Shown here in pieces: positions 44,356 through 54,018 of a DNA stretch of 64,000 nucleotides (position 1 is its first letter; each line of letters opens with the position of its first letter). The position numbers were made by a program, and so were the translations under genes. Source of the stretch: Solirubrobacter sp963798325. Lineage in GTDB: Bacteria; Actinomycetota; Thermoleophilia; Solirubrobacterales; Solirubrobacteraceae. The DNA lies in contig CAWCSS010000009.1 of assembly GCA_963798325.1 (NCBI GenBank), positions 992,001 to 1,056,000 on the forward strand. The letters are read 5' to 3'. The notes beneath the pieces were generated by a model. The model was not told where the DNA came from. It saw only the letters and a list, made by a program, of their open reading frames with translations, and did no database searches.

Positions 44356-47117
44356 GTGACGCACACCGATCCAGCCGCGAGCGCCATCCCTCTCGTCGGC
44401 CGGTCGGGCGAGGTCGCTGTGCTGGATGAGGCGGTCCGGACCAGCGGCCTCTCGGTGATCGAGATCGTCGGCGAGGCGGGGATCGGCAAGACGACCCTGC
44501 TCGAGCACCTGGGCGCCTCCGCGAACGCGGCGGGGGCGCTGGTGTTGAGCGCGCGCTGCTCGGAGTACGAGCGCGACGTGCCCTACGCGCTGCTGATCGA
44601 CGCGCTGGACCCGTACCTGGCCGCGCACGGGGCGCCCGGCGTCGATCTCGCGGCGCTGGGCGGGACGTTCCCTGCGCTGGCGGCACACGCCGGCGCCGCC
44701 GTGGAGCGGCACGAGCTGCATCGCGCCGTCCGCGCGCTGCTCGCGGCGCTTGCCGCACCGCGCGGCCTGGTGCTGATCCTCGACGATCTGCACTGGGCCG
44801 ATCCGGCGTCGGTCGCGCTGGTCGCCTCGATCGTGCGCCGCCCGCCGCCGCGGCTGCTGCTGGCGATCGCCCACCGGCATCGACAGGCGGGCTCATCACT
44901 CGACCCCGAGCTGCACCGGGCCGCCGACGCGGGGCGCGCGCGGCGCCTGGCGCCTGGGCCGCTCACGCCCGACGAGGCGTCGCGCCTGCTCGCGCGGCCG
45001 GCAGACGGCGAGTTGCGCCGCCTCTACGAGGAGAGCGGCGGCAACCCGTTCCATCTCAAGCAGCTCGCCCGCATCGAGCCGTCCGCGCCGGCGCGCGCCG
45101 ATGACCCGGGCTACGGCGAGGTTCCCGCCGGTGTGCGGGAGGCGGTGCTGAGCGAGACGACGCCGTTGCCGCCCGACGCCCGGGCGCTGTTGGACGGCGC
45201 GGCGATCGTCGGCGATCCGTTCGAGATCGACTTCGCGTCCGAGGTCGCCGGGCTCTCGCGCGCGCCGGCCTGCAGGCGCTGGACGTGCTCGTGGCCGCGG
45301 ACCTCGTGCGGGTCACCGACGACGCCCGGCGTTTCCGCTTCCGCCACCCGATCGTCAGGCGCACTGTCTACGAGACCGTCGGGCCAGGCCGCCGGCTCGC
45401 CGCCCACGCCCGGGCCGCGGCCGGCCTCGAGCGCGACGGCGCGGGCTCGGTCGCGCTCGCCCACCACGTCGAGCAGTCCGCCTCCCCCGGCGACGCCGCC
45501 GCCGTCGACCTGCTGGCCGACGCCGCGGCGCAGGTCGCCGGCCGCGCGCCGCAGACCGCCGTGCACTGGCTCACGGTCGCGCGGTCACTCGCCCGCGGGC
45601 CCCAGGAGCTCGCCCTGCTCGGGCCGCTGGCCGGCGCGCTGGCAGGCTCGGGCCGGTTCGCCGACGCTCGCCGCGTCCTGCTCGAACTGCCTTCCAGCAC
45701 GGAGCTGATCGTGGCCTGCGCGACGATGGACCGGCTGCTCGGCGACCACGACGGGGCGCGGATCCGGCTCAGAGCCGCACTCGCCGACGCCGACGCCGGC
45801 GACGCGGTGGCGCTCAACCTCGAGCTCGCCGCGCACGCGTCGCTGCGTGGTGACCCGCTGGAGATGCGCGCGTGCGCGCGCGAGGCGCTGGCCGGTCCCG
45901 CCGACACGGTGCAGACGGCGGCCGCGACCGCCGCGCTGGCCATGGCGGCCTACACGCTGCAGGAGTACGACGAGGCGCGCGCCCACGCGGCCGGGGCCAC
46001 CGCCCTGATCGCCGACCTGACCGACGAGCAGCTCGGGACGCGGCTGGAAATGTTCCTCTTCCTCGGCTGGGCGCAGTTCTTCGGCGGCGAGTTCGCGCCC
46101 GCCCTGGAGCACTTCACGCGCGGGACGGCGATCGCTCGTCGCGCCAAGAGCGCGGTGCTGTCGTTGGAACTGGCGGTCGGCGAGGCGTTGAGCCTGCTCG
46201 CGCGTGGGCGCATCGCCGAGGCGCTCGACGTCGCCGACGGCGCGGTCGAGGACGCGCGGCCGCTGGGCAGCGCACAGTCGCTCGTCTGGGCGTTGTACGC
46301 GCAGGCGACGGTCCTGGAGGCCGGCGGCGATCCGGCCGCGGCGGTGCGGGCGGGTGAGGAGGCGGTGGCGATGACGAACGGGCTGGAGCCGTCCTCGATC
46401 GTCGCCGCGTGCGGCTCCGCTCTGGCGGCGGCGCTCGTCGCCACCGGCGAAGGGCAGCGAGCGGCCGGCGTCCTGCTCGAGCTCCAGGGCGGCCCGGACC
46501 TCCCGCGCTTCTTCGCCGGCCAGCGCTCCGCCTGTTACGAGATCCTCGTGCGCGCCGCGCTGCTGACCGGCGAGGACGCCACGGACTGGGCCGCGCGTGC
46601 CGAGGCCGCCGCCGAGTTGCCGCTCGCGGTCGCCCACGCGCGGCGCGCACGCGCGCTGCTCACCAACGATCCCGCCCTCGCCCTGGAGTCGGTCGCGATC
46701 ACCGACGCGCTCGGCCTGCGCATCGAGTCCGCCCGCGGGCGGATCCTCGCCGGGCGCGCGCTCGCGGCCGCCGGCGACCGCGACGCGGCGGCCGAGCAGC
46801 TGCGCGCCGCCGAGGGCCTGCTCGTCGACGCCCCCGCGGGGCACCTGCGCGCCGAGGCCGTGCGCGAGCTGCGCCGCATCGGCCGCCGCGTCAACCGCGC
46901 CGGCCGCGCGGGACGAGCGGACGCCGCCGGCCCCGCCGCGCTGACCGCGCGCGAGCTCGAGATCGCCCGCCTGGTCGCGGGCGGGCTCACTAACCGCGCC
47001 GTCGCCCAGACCCTGTTCTTGAGCGAGAAGACGATCGAGACCCACCTCGCCGGCGCGTTCCTGAAGCTCGGGGTCCGCACCCGCGGGGCGCTGGCGGGCG
47101 CTCTGGAGGGCGTCTGA
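44356..47117 (+). pseudogene. LuxR-family ATPase regulator (AAA + TPR + HTH), frameshifted
   Basis: One regulator of about 920 residues is split. The first frame (44356 to about 45260) has Walker A GEAGIGKTT (39-47) and LVLILDDLHWADP. A -1 change in the CGCGCGCG run near 45253-45268 leads to the second frame, ending in a LuxR HTH (LTARELEIARLVAGGLTNRAVAQTLFLSEKTIETHL). Adding one base restores ...AGLSRARAGLQALDVLVAAD. The GTG start lies 12 nt after TAGACT (44338-44343). It is either recently disabled or a sequencing error. Confidence 0.8.
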
Positions 47118-47216
47118 CGGTGGGGCATCGAGGACGAGTCAACCCGTCGGGCGCGGTGTGAGCTCGGGCGGTCGCGGTGCCGGTGCGGGACGCTTGAGCT
47201 CCTATGCTGGCGGCGG

Positions 47217-47981
47217 ATGAATCTGGAGCTCGAAGGCCGCCGCGCGATCGTGACCGGCGGCAGCCGTGGAATCGGGCTGGCGGTCGCCCGCGCGTTGGCG
47301 ATCGAGGGCGCGCGGGTCGCGCTGGTGGCCCGGGGGGCGACCGCGCTCGACGAGGCCGCCCACGCGCTCAGCGCGCTCGCCTCCGCCACCGGCAGCCCGG
47401 TGGCCGCGTCCGGCGCCGAACGCGATCCCCACGTGATCGCCGTCTCCGCCGACACGGGGTCCGATGACTCGGTGGCGGCGATGGTCTCCCGCGTCGTGGA
47501 CGAGTTCGGCGGCGTCGACATCCTCGTCAACGCCGCCGCGACGCCGAACACCGGCGGTTTCGGTGAGGACGAGCTCGAGGCCGAGTTCAACGTCAAGGTC
47601 CGCGGCTACCTGCGCTGCGCGCGGGCGGTCGCGCCGTTGATGGCGGCGAACGGCTGGGGCCGGATCGTCAACGTCAGCGGGCTCGCCGCGCGCCAGACGG
47701 GCTCCGTCGTCGGGACCGTGCGCAACGTCGCCGTGGCGGCGATCACGAAGAACCTCGCCGACGAGCTCGGCCCGTCGGGGATCAACGTCACCGTCGTGCA
47801 CCCCGGCCCCACCGTGACCGAGCGCCGGCCGCCGGCGGTCACCGTCCCCTCGATCGGCCGCTACGTGACGGCGGCCGAGGTCGCGGACGTGATCGTCTTC
47901 CTGTGCTCGCCGCGGTCGGTGGCCATCAACGGCGACGCGCTCGCGGTCGGCGGCGGCGCGCCCGGCGTCATCCACTACTAG
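47217..47981 (+). CDS. SDR-family protein lacking catalytic Tyr and Lys
   Basis: 254 residues, Rossmann fold with TGGSRGIG (13-20) and NAAATP. The active-site Ser is present (Ser154 in VNVSGLAA), but the YxxxK pair reads G166TVRN170, so the catalytic Tyr and Lys are replaced. The fold continues normally (AVAAITKNLADELGPSGINV, HPGPTVTE). It probably binds NAD(P) but may not reduce by the usual mechanism. TATGCT (47203-47208) 8 nt before the ATG suggests a leaderless message. The stop overlaps the next start (TAGTG). Confidence 0.75.
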   Translation: MNLELEGRRAIVTGGSRGIGLAVARALAIEGARVALVARGATALDEAAHALSALASATGSPVAASGAERDPHVIAVSADTGSDDSVAAMVSRVVDEFGGVDILVNAAATPNTGGFGEDELEAEFNVKVRGYLRCARAVAPLMAANGWGRIVNVSGLAARQTGSVVGTVRNVAVAAITKNLADELGPSGINVTVVHPGPTVTERRPPAVTVPSIGRYVTAAEVADVIVFLCSPRSVAINGDALAVGGGAPGVIHY

Positions 47982-48379
47982 TGGCCGAGAGACCGCATCA
48001 GCATCCGATGTGCTTCGGCTGCGGCGAGGACAACCCCGCCGGCCTGCGCGCGACGTTCACGGTCGTCGACGGAGAGGTGTCCGGGCGCTTGGTCGTGACC
48101 GACACCATGGTCGGCGCGCCGGACCGCCTGCACGGCGGGATCACGATGGCGTTCTTCGACGAGGGCCTGGGCCAGGTGGCCTCCGCGCACGGAGCCGAGA
48201 CGATGACGGCCGGCCTGACCGTCGACTTCCGCTCACCCGCCTACGTCGGCGCTGTCCTCACCCTGCGCGCCTGGGTCGACCGCCATGAGGGCCGTAAATG
48301 GTTCATGCGCGGCGAGATCCACGAGGGCGAGCGCCTCGTCGCCGAGGCCCACGGCCTCTGGATCGAACCTCGGTCCTGA
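47981..48379 (+). CDS. Hotdog-fold thioesterase (PaaI/THEM4-like)
   Basis: 132 residues. CFGCGEDNPAGL at the N-terminus and HGGITMAFFDEGLGQVA form the hotdog signature of PaaI-type acyl-CoA thioesterases. GTG 47981 uses the last base of the upstream SDR stop (TAGTG), so the pair is coupled. Substrate acyl group unknown. Confidence 0.82.
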   Translation: MAERPHQHPMCFGCGEDNPAGLRATFTVVDGEVSGRLVVTDTMVGAPDRLHGGITMAFFDEGLGQVASAHGAETMTAGLTVDFRSPAYVGAVLTLRAWVDRHEGRKWFMRGEIHEGERLVAEAHGLWIEPRS

Positions 48380-48422
48380 GGTGTAGGCTCGACGGCAGGA
48401 GAGAGCCGAAGGGAGCGAGAGC

Positions 48423-49073
48423 ATGTTCGCGAGCATGAGGCGGTATCGGCTGCGGTCGGAGGGAGTGGCCGAGTTCGTGCGCAGGGTGGATGAGACGTTC
48501 GCGGATGCGATCGCGGCTCAGCCGGGGTTCGTGTCCTACGAGCTGATCGACTGCGGCGGCGGCGATCTGTTCACGCTGAGCATCTTTCTCGAGCCCGGGC
48601 AGGCCGAGGCGTCACGGGCGCTGGCGCGCGAGTGGACGGAGGCGAACCTCCCCGACATCGAGCACACGCGCTTCGATGCCGTGCACGGCGAGAGCCTGAT
48701 CAGCCGCGCGGCGCCGGGCATGCTCGACCCCGCGCACGTCGGCGATCCGCGCAAGTGCGTGAGCATCCGCCTGCATCGCCTGTATCGCGGGTCGGTCAGC
48801 GATCTGCTGGGGCAGGTCGACCGGTTGTTCGCCGACCGGATGCGGGCGATGGAGGGCTTCGAGGCCTCGCACCTGCTCGACTGCGGCGACGGTGAGGTGC
48901 TGTGGATCAGCGTCCTGCGCGACGCCGACGCGGTGCTCGAGGCCGACGAGCGAGCGGTGCGCTTCATGCGCGAGGAACTCGCGGACTTCCGGCTCGAGCA
49001 CGTCGTCTCGATCCGCGGCGACATCCCCGTCAGCCGCGCCCACGCGGGGCTCTTGGAGACCGCGCACAGCTAG
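48423..49073 (+). CDS. Tandem ABM-like (dimeric alpha/beta barrel) protein
   Basis: 216 residues made of two similar halves, each with an alpha/beta-barrel-type unit (RRYRLRSEGVAEFVRRVDETFADAI... and IRLHRLYRGSVSDLLGQVDRLFADRM..., each followed by GFxxxxLLDCGxGxxxxxS). Such units occur in antibiotic-biosynthesis-monooxygenase-like proteins and in heme-degrading or small-molecule enzymes. The tandem may fold as an internal dimer. AAGGGAG precedes the ATG, and TAGGCT (48384-48389) serves as a -10 box. No catalytic residues can be assigned. Confidence 0.6.
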   Translation: MFASMRRYRLRSEGVAEFVRRVDETFADAIAAQPGFVSYELIDCGGGDLFTLSIFLEPGQAEASRALAREWTEANLPDIEHTRFDAVHGESLISRAAPGMLDPAHVGDPRKCVSIRLHRLYRGSVSDLLGQVDRLFADRMRAMEGFEASHLLDCGDGEVLWISVLRDADAVLEADERAVRFMREELADFRLEHVVSIRGDIPVSRAHAGLLETAHS

Positions 49074-49250
49074 TCGGCGCCCGGCTTCAACGCGTACGGA
49101 GCGGACCCTGGCCGCACATCATCGGCAGGCGCATCGTCGATGCGCGCGGGCCGTCGACCATCGACACGACGGTGCGCGCCGGCGTTCAGCGCTCGTCCGT
49201 AGGCACGGCCCTGCAAGCTCCGTGACGGGCAACTGTCATCGGTGCACGGT

Positions 49251-49640
49251 ATGCGTCTGTATCTCGTGATCGCGGGGATGGTCGTGGCGGCCGTGGCCGT
49301 CGCGCTCGTTCCGCGCCTCGGCGGTGACGAGCCGCATTTCCCACGCCGGGGAGACCCGGAGACCTTGCCCGCCGCGGTCGCGCTGGCCTACGCGCGCGGC
49401 GTGCAGGTCGGCGACGAGGACCTCGCCTGCGGCACGATGACGACCGGCGCGGCACGGGTCGTCGGGTGTGGGCAGGCCGGGGCGCATCCGCGCGCGTGCG
49501 GGAGATTCAACCTCGCCACGACGCGGATTCTCCACTTCGACAACGCGCACGCGACCGTCGCGGTTGGGAGCTGCCGGATCGAGTTGGTGCCCGGCGCCAA
49601 CACCCAGTGGGCCGTGTCGCAGGTCTCGAAGCGGGAATAG
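49251..49640 (+). CDS. Small secreted or membrane-anchored protein, unknown function
   Basis: 129 residues. An N-terminal hydrophobic segment (residues 2-20, LYLVIAGMVVAAVAVALV) acts as an anchor or signal. The outer part has Cys in ACGTMT, VGCGQ, RACGR and GSCRIE, suggesting two disulfides, and ends in SQVSKRE. No family is recognised. GTG 49242 is an alternative start. It is followed by a hairpin and the second repeat element. Confidence 0.55.
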   Translation: MRLYLVIAGMVVAAVAVALVPRLGGDEPHFPRRGDPETLPAAVALAYARGVQVGDEDLACGTMTTGAARVVGCGQAGAHPRACGRFNLATTRILHFDNAHATVAVGSCRIELVPGANTQWAVSQVSKRE

Positions 49641-49674
49641 CGAAGCGGCCACGCATGTCGGCGTGCGGCGCGCG

Positions 49675-49704
49675 GCGCACACCGCTGATCGCCGGTGTGT
49701 GCCC
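49675..49704 (+). terminator. Hairpin after the small secreted protein gene
   Basis: GGCGCACACCG (49675-49685) and CGGTGTGTGCC (49694-49704) pair over 11 positions (one G-T), with an 8-nt loop, about 35 bp after the stop. No T-run. Confidence 0.5.
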
Positions 49705-49740
49705 TGATCGGTTCGGCGGACGAAGCGGCCGCCGGCGCAG

Positions 49741-49849
49741 GGGGTGTGGTGGGAAACCTGTCGAGAGTGAACCTTTGCGGCTGCACCCCCACTGACGTGC
49801 CAACTCGACCAGTTCGAACGTGATCGACACGGACGGTTCCGCGGTCGTT
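49741..49849 (+). repeat. Intergenic repeat element, copy 2 (loop inverted relative to copy 1)
   Basis: The right arm CGGCTGCACCCC (49778-49789) is identical to copy 1, and the tail to 49849 resembles it (38 of the last 48 bases). The left arm is diverged (GGGGTGTGGTGG). The loop core (49754-49776) matches copy 1 at 20/23 positions only when reverse-complemented. The element lies between convergent genes, so it is unlikely to control a downstream gene. Confidence 0.65.
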
Positions 49850-49931
49850 TGCGTTGGTTGGCCCTCCCGTGGCCCGTCGTCGTGTACCGGCAGGCGATTG
49901 ACGCTCGGCGCCCGCCGTCGTCGTCGCGGGC

Positions 49932-50468
49932 TCAGCGCGGCGGCGGGAGTCGCCACCGGACCTTCAGTGCCTCGCCCGCGCGGAGATCGCGCCAGCGGAC
50001 GCTCGTCTCGCGCAGTGCGCGACACGTGCCCGAGAGCTGCTCGGGCGTGATCTCGCGCCACCAGCGCGCGCCGGCGGCGGCCCTGAGTCGCTGCACGTCG
50101 CGCTCGGCGCCGTCCAGGGCGAGGTCGCACACGAACCGCGTGAGCATCTCTGCCTGGGAGAGCCGGTCGCCCGCGGCGTCGACGATGGCCTGGGCGCGTT
50201 TGGCGGCGTGCGGTGGTCGCCGGCCCGCGATCACCTTGGCGTGAGCGAACATGCCGCCCGCGGCGAGCACGCCCCACAGACCCGCCTCCAGACCGAGGCC
50301 GTCCTCGACGACGAAGTGCGCGAGGTCGTGCGGGAGCTCGCGCGCCGGCCCGCCGACCTTGTTGTAGCCACCGCCGTCGAGCTCGATCACGAGCCCGTCG
50401 CGACGGTGCAGGACGGAGCGGTAGCGGCGCTGCTCGGGCTTGAAGAACTCGATCTCAACCGGGTCCAC
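49932..50468 (-). CDS. Conserved-looking actinobacterial protein of unknown function
   Basis: 178 residues without signal or membrane helix. An N-terminal strand-rich part (EIEFFKPEQRRYRSVLHRRDGLVIELD) leads to LPHDLAHFVVEDGLGLEAGLWG, whose HDLAH resembles a metal-site motif. The rest is helical. GTG 50468 lies 5 bp after the PolX-like gene stop, so it is the third gene of an operon with that protein and a lipoprotein. Function is unknown. Confidence 0.65.
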   Translation of the reverse strand: MDPVEIEFFKPEQRRYRSVLHRRDGLVIELDGGGYNKVGGPARELPHDLAHFVVEDGLGLEAGLWGVLAAGGMFAHAKVIAGRRPPHAAKRAQAIVDAAGDRLSQAEMLTRFVCDLALDGAERDVQRLRAAAGARWWREITPEQLSGTCRALRETSVRWRDLRAGEALKVRWRLPPPR

Positions 50469-50473
50469 CGCGG

Positions 50474-52066
50474 TTACCTTAAGAGCTCGCCGAGCGGCCG
50501 GGTGTTCAGGACGTCCGCCCGGGTCGCCCCTCCGCGGCGCGCGGTGTGGACGGCGTACGGCATGTTTTCGAGCCCGCGGGTGGAGTGGGCGTCGGTGGAA
50601 CAGACGATCTTCACGCCCGCGCGCAGCGCCTCTCGCACGTGCTCGCCGCTGAGATCGAGCCGCGGCGTGAGGCCGTTGACCTCAAGCGCGACGTCGTGTT
50701 CGAGCGCGACCGCGAACACGCGCTCCAGGTCGAGCGCGTTCTCGGGGCGGCGGCCGATCAGCCGGCCCTTCGGATGGCTGAGACAGCGCACCGCGGGGTG
50801 GCGCAGCGCCTCCTCGACGCGGCGCGTCATCTGGTCGCGCGGCATCCGCTGCCCGCCGTGCACGCTGGCCTGGACCCAGTCGAGCTCGGCCAGTACGTCG
50901 TCGGGGAGGTCGAGCCCGCCGTCGGGCAGGATGTCGCACTCGATCCCGCGCAGGACGCGGAACGGCGCCAGACGCTCGTTGGCGGCCGCGATCTCCTCGC
51001 CCTGGCGGCGGACGTCGTCGCCCGTCAGGCCCTGGACGGCGCCGACGGCGGGCGTGTGGTCGCAGATCGCGATGTAGTCGTAGCCGCGGTCGCGTGCGGC
51101 GCGGCCCATCTCCTCGACGCTGAACCGGCCGTCGGACCACGTCGTGTGACAGTGCAGGTCGCCGCGGATGTCCTGCACCTCGAGCAGCGAGTCGGGCACG
51201 CCCGCGAACGGCGCCTCGCGCAGCTCCGGCGGCACCCACGGCCGCCCCAGTGACGCGAACACACCCGCCTCGGACGCCGCATCGGGCAGCGGCCCGAGCG
51301 ACGCGACGTACGCGGACGAGCCGGTGGCCCGCACGAGCGCGGTGCCGAAACGCGATGGCGGCGCGACGACGAGCTCGACCGGCACGCCCTCGATGGTCAA
51401 CCCGCGCATCCCCGGCTCGATCACGGCCACGATCTGCGGGAGCGCCGCGAAGCGCTCGAGCACCGCTGCCGGGTCAGTGGCCGCGCAGACCACGGCGAGG
51501 TGCTCGCACGAGTCCCGCCAGCGCCGCGGATCGCCCGCCGGCTCGCCGCCGAGCGCTCCAGCGATCGCGCCCACGAGCCCCCGCGCGCGATCGAGCAGCA
51601 GTCCCGGACGATCGACAGGGTCCCGTTCCAATGCCTCGCGCACGCGGGCCTCGATCTTCGGCCCGACGCCGGGCACGTCGCGCAGTCGCCCGGCCGCGAC
51701 CGCCGCGCGGAACTCCTCCGGCGTCTGGACGTCCAGTGCCCGCGCGATCTCCAGCGACCGCCGCGTCGTCAGCCCGAGGAAGCGCCCCAGGCCGACGAGC
51801 CCGGGCACGATCTCGCGCTCGAGCTCGCGCAGCTCGGCGATCTCGCCGGTCTCGACCAGCTCGCGCAGCCGCGCCTCGATCCCCGGTCCGATCCCGCGCA
51901 GCTCGCGCACACGGCCGGAGCGCACGAGTTCCTCGACGGGCACCGGCACCGCCCGCAGCGTCTCGGCCGCCCGCCGGTACGCGCGCGGCTGGTGCGGGTT
52001 GGCCTCCGCGAGCTCCAGCAGCATGGCGAAGGCGTCGAGCCGGTCGGCGATGGCGGGGTTGTCCAC
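50474..52066 (-). CDS. PolX-like protein with degenerate polymerase site and intact PHP domain
   Basis: 530 residues. Helix-hairpin-helix parts (1-150) match family X polymerases. The polymerase motif that should read GS...GDxD is GDPRRWRDSCEHLAVVCAA (178-196), and the third acidic position is Glu231 (VPVELVV). The polymerase site therefore appears lost. The C-terminal PHP phosphoesterase site is intact: HCH (305-307), WSDG, CDHTP, GIECDI, HGG, SHPKG and STDAH. It is likely a metal-dependent phosphoesterase or 3'-5' exonuclease. GTG start. Operon with the lipoprotein upstream (10 bp) and a conserved protein downstream. Confidence 0.8.
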   Translation of the reverse strand: MDNPAIADRLDAFAMLLELAEANPHQPRAYRRAAETLRAVPVPVEELVRSGRVRELRGIGPGIEARLRELVETGEIAELRELEREIVPGLVGLGRFLGLTTRRSLEIARALDVQTPEEFRAAVAAGRLRDVPGVGPKIEARVREALERDPVDRPGLLLDRARGLVGAIAGALGGEPAGDPRRWRDSCEHLAVVCAATDPAAVLERFAALPQIVAVIEPGMRGLTIEGVPVELVVAPPSRFGTALVRATGSSAYVASLGPLPDAASEAGVFASLGRPWVPPELREAPFAGVPDSLLEVQDIRGDLHCHTTWSDGRFSVEEMGRAARDRGYDYIAICDHTPAVGAVQGLTGDDVRRQGEEIAAANERLAPFRVLRGIECDILPDGGLDLPDDVLAELDWVQASVHGGQRMPRDQMTRRVEEALRHPAVRCLSHPKGRLIGRRPENALDLERVFAVALEHDVALEVNGLTPRLDLSGEHVREALRAGVKIVCSTDAHSTRGLENMPYAVHTARRGGATRADVLNTRPLGELLR

Positions 52067-52076
52067 CCCGACAGTG

Positions 52077-52730
52077 TTATTGGAGTCGGATGACGATGCC
52101 CGTGAGACCGTGCAGGACGGCGGCGACGCCGGCCCGGACCGCGCGGCCCGCCCGCTCGCCGGTGAACGACGCGGGGTCATAGGCATCGGGCATCTCGAGG
52201 CCTTCGCCGCGGAACGACGCGCCCGGCCAGTCGGCGGCCGTCACGTTGTACGTCGGCTCGGCCACCTCCGCCCCGAGGACGAGGAAGTTCTGCGCGAGGT
52301 GATTGGCCGTCACGACCGCCAGGGCGTCGACGAGGGTATTGCCGGCGCAGATGATCAGGTCGGGCTTGAGGCCCATCGCCTTCACGATGCTCGGGACGGC
52401 CTGGTGCGCGTCGGCCGAAGTCACCGTCTTGAGGCTCACGTCCTCGGCCTCGGCCCAGCTCGTCACGGCGGCGGCCAGCGTGTTCGTCTCGTGCGCGGTG
52501 CCCGAGGTCAACAGCACCACGCGGTAGCCCTTGGGCGGGTGAACCCCGTTCCAGGACCCGGGGCGCGGCGTGATCGTCGCCTCCGGGGCGGGCGGAGCGT
52601 CGACGAAGCCCGGGCCGAGGGTCCCCACCGGGGTCGGCTTGCCGTGCGGCCGCGACCAGTCATCGCCGGCCCCACAGCCGCAGAGCAGCAGGGTCGCGGC
52701 GATCGTCACGAGCACGGAACGCAAGGGCAC
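52077..52730 (-). CDS. Lipoprotein, BMP-like periplasmic-binding fold
   Basis: 217 residues. A lipoprotein signal (LLLCGCGAG) places the Cys for acylation near residue 19. The mature part has a flexible Pro-rich region and then GYRVVLLTSG and PDLIICAGNTLVDALAVVTANH, a pattern of the Bmp/PnrA-type nucleoside-binding or sugar-binding fold. Only one lobe's worth of sequence follows, so it is shorter than usual binding proteins. It is the first gene of an operon with the PolX-like gene. No transporter lies nearby. Confidence 0.55.
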   Translation of the reverse strand: MPLRSVLVTIAATLLLCGCGAGDDWSRPHGKPTPVGTLGPGFVDAPPAPEATITPRPGSWNGVHPPKGYRVVLLTSGTAHETNTLAAAVTSWAEAEDVSLKTVTSADAHQAVPSIVKAMGLKPDLIICAGNTLVDALAVVTANHLAQNFLVLGAEVAEPTYNVTAADWPGASFRGEGLEMPDAYDPASFTGERAGRAVRAGVAAVLHGLTGIVIRLQ

Positions 52731-52812
52731 GGATGCAGAGTGGCGGTTGCGCGGGCCGGCATGACCAGCCGTTCACAGATCGATCACGAGCCCCGTGCCG
52801 AGGGCCGACAGG

Positions 52813-53949
52813 ATGCGGCGCGTGCGTACCGTCGCCCTTGCTCTCGCGGTTGCCGCGGCCGTGCTCGTCACGGCCGCCTCGGCCTTCGCCCACGGCTTCA
52901 CCTCGGTGGTCTACGTCGACGCCACGAGCCCCGGGCGCGATCACGTCCGCACGACGCTCGGGCTGGAGTACGACCTGCTTGTCGTCTCCGCCGCCGACGC
53001 CCAGCACGACGACTCGCTGTTCCAGGCCGGGACGGCCGCGTTCGAGGCCGGCGACGCGGCGCGGCAACAGGCCGCGCTGGAAGCGCACATGCCCTCGGTC
53101 CTCGCCTATGTCACCAACCGCTTCGCCGTCGACGGGTGCTCGCCGCGCCGCACCGGCGGCGCGATCCGGATCGGGCCGCGCGACGGCGTGCCCTACGCGA
53201 CGCTCGCGCTCGACTTCCGCTGCCCGGAAGGCCTGGAGGCGCACGAGTTGCGCAGCACGCTCTTCCCGGGCTCGGAGGGGTACGTCCGTGGGACCAAGAC
53301 GATCGTCACCTACGACCTCGACCTGCAGACGGGCAGCGCCAGCCTCGACGCCAAGCACCCGTCGTTCTCGACGCACCAGTCACGCCTGGAGCAGTACTGG
53401 GAGTTCTTCCGCCTCGGCGCCGAGCACCTCTACACCGGCATCGACCACATCCTCTTCCTGCTGGCCCTGATCGCGGGGTCGCGCCGGCTGCGCGAGATCG
53501 TGGCCGCGGCGACGACCTTCACGCTCGCCCACTCGGTGACGTTCATCCTCGCCGCGCTCGGCCTCGTCGCGGCGCCCGCGTCGATCGTCGAGCCGGTGAT
53601 CGCCCTCTCGATCGCCGTGGTCGCCGGCCAGTATCTGTGGCGGGTCTACTCCGGCGTCGACACGGCGCCGCGGGCGCGGCTGGCGGTGGTGTTCTGCTTC
53701 GGCCTGGTGCACGGGCTCGGGTTCGCCTCCGCGCTGGGGATCGACCAGGCGTTCTCGTGGACGCTGCTGTCGTCGCTGTTCGTCTTCAACCTCGGGATCG
53801 AGTCGGTGCAGATCGCGATCATCCTCGCCGTCTTCCCCGTCCTCGCGTTGCTGCGCCGCCACGCGCCGCGTGCCGGGCTCTCGACGACCACGGTGCTCGC
53901 GGCGGGCGTCTGCGCCATGGGCCTCGTGTGGTTCGTCCAGCGTGTCTGA
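52813..53949 (+). CDS. HupE/UreJ-2-like membrane protein
   Basis: 378 residues. Signal peptide (to about residue 28, ASAFAHG), an extracytoplasmic domain, then six or seven helices. Family landmarks: FRLGAEHLYTGIDHILFLLALI, FTLAHSVTFILAALG, and CFGLVHGLGFASALG. HupE/UreJ proteins often accompany nickel enzymes as metal transporters, but no hydrogenase or urease gene is here, and the HupE/UreJ-2 subgroup is common without them. ATG 52813 is chosen because it begins the signal peptide. GTG 52795 is the alternative. Confidence 0.85.
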   Translation: MRRVRTVALALAVAAAVLVTAASAFAHGFTSVVYVDATSPGRDHVRTTLGLEYDLLVVSAADAQHDDSLFQAGTAAFEAGDAARQQAALEAHMPSVLAYVTNRFAVDGCSPRRTGGAIRIGPRDGVPYATLALDFRCPEGLEAHELRSTLFPGSEGYVRGTKTIVTYDLDLQTGSASLDAKHPSFSTHQSRLEQYWEFFRLGAEHLYTGIDHILFLLALIAGSRRLREIVAAATTFTLAHSVTFILAALGLVAAPASIVEPVIALSIAVVAGQYLWRVYSGVDTAPRARLAVVFCFGLVHGLGFASALGIDQAFSWTLLSSLFVFNLGIESVQIAIILAVFPVLALLRRHAPRAGLSTTTVLAAGVCAMGLVWFVQRV

Positions 53950-54018
53950 TTCTTCACAACTGAGTGGATCGCCATTGGAAAGCTGCGGCACGGTCCATAT
54001 CGCATCAGGGAAGGAATC

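Noticed and set aside
49810..49830. tRNA-like TTCGAACG sequence in repeat copy 2
   Set aside because: No acceptor stem, D arm or anticodon arm surrounds it. It is part of the repeat tail and differs in copy 1.
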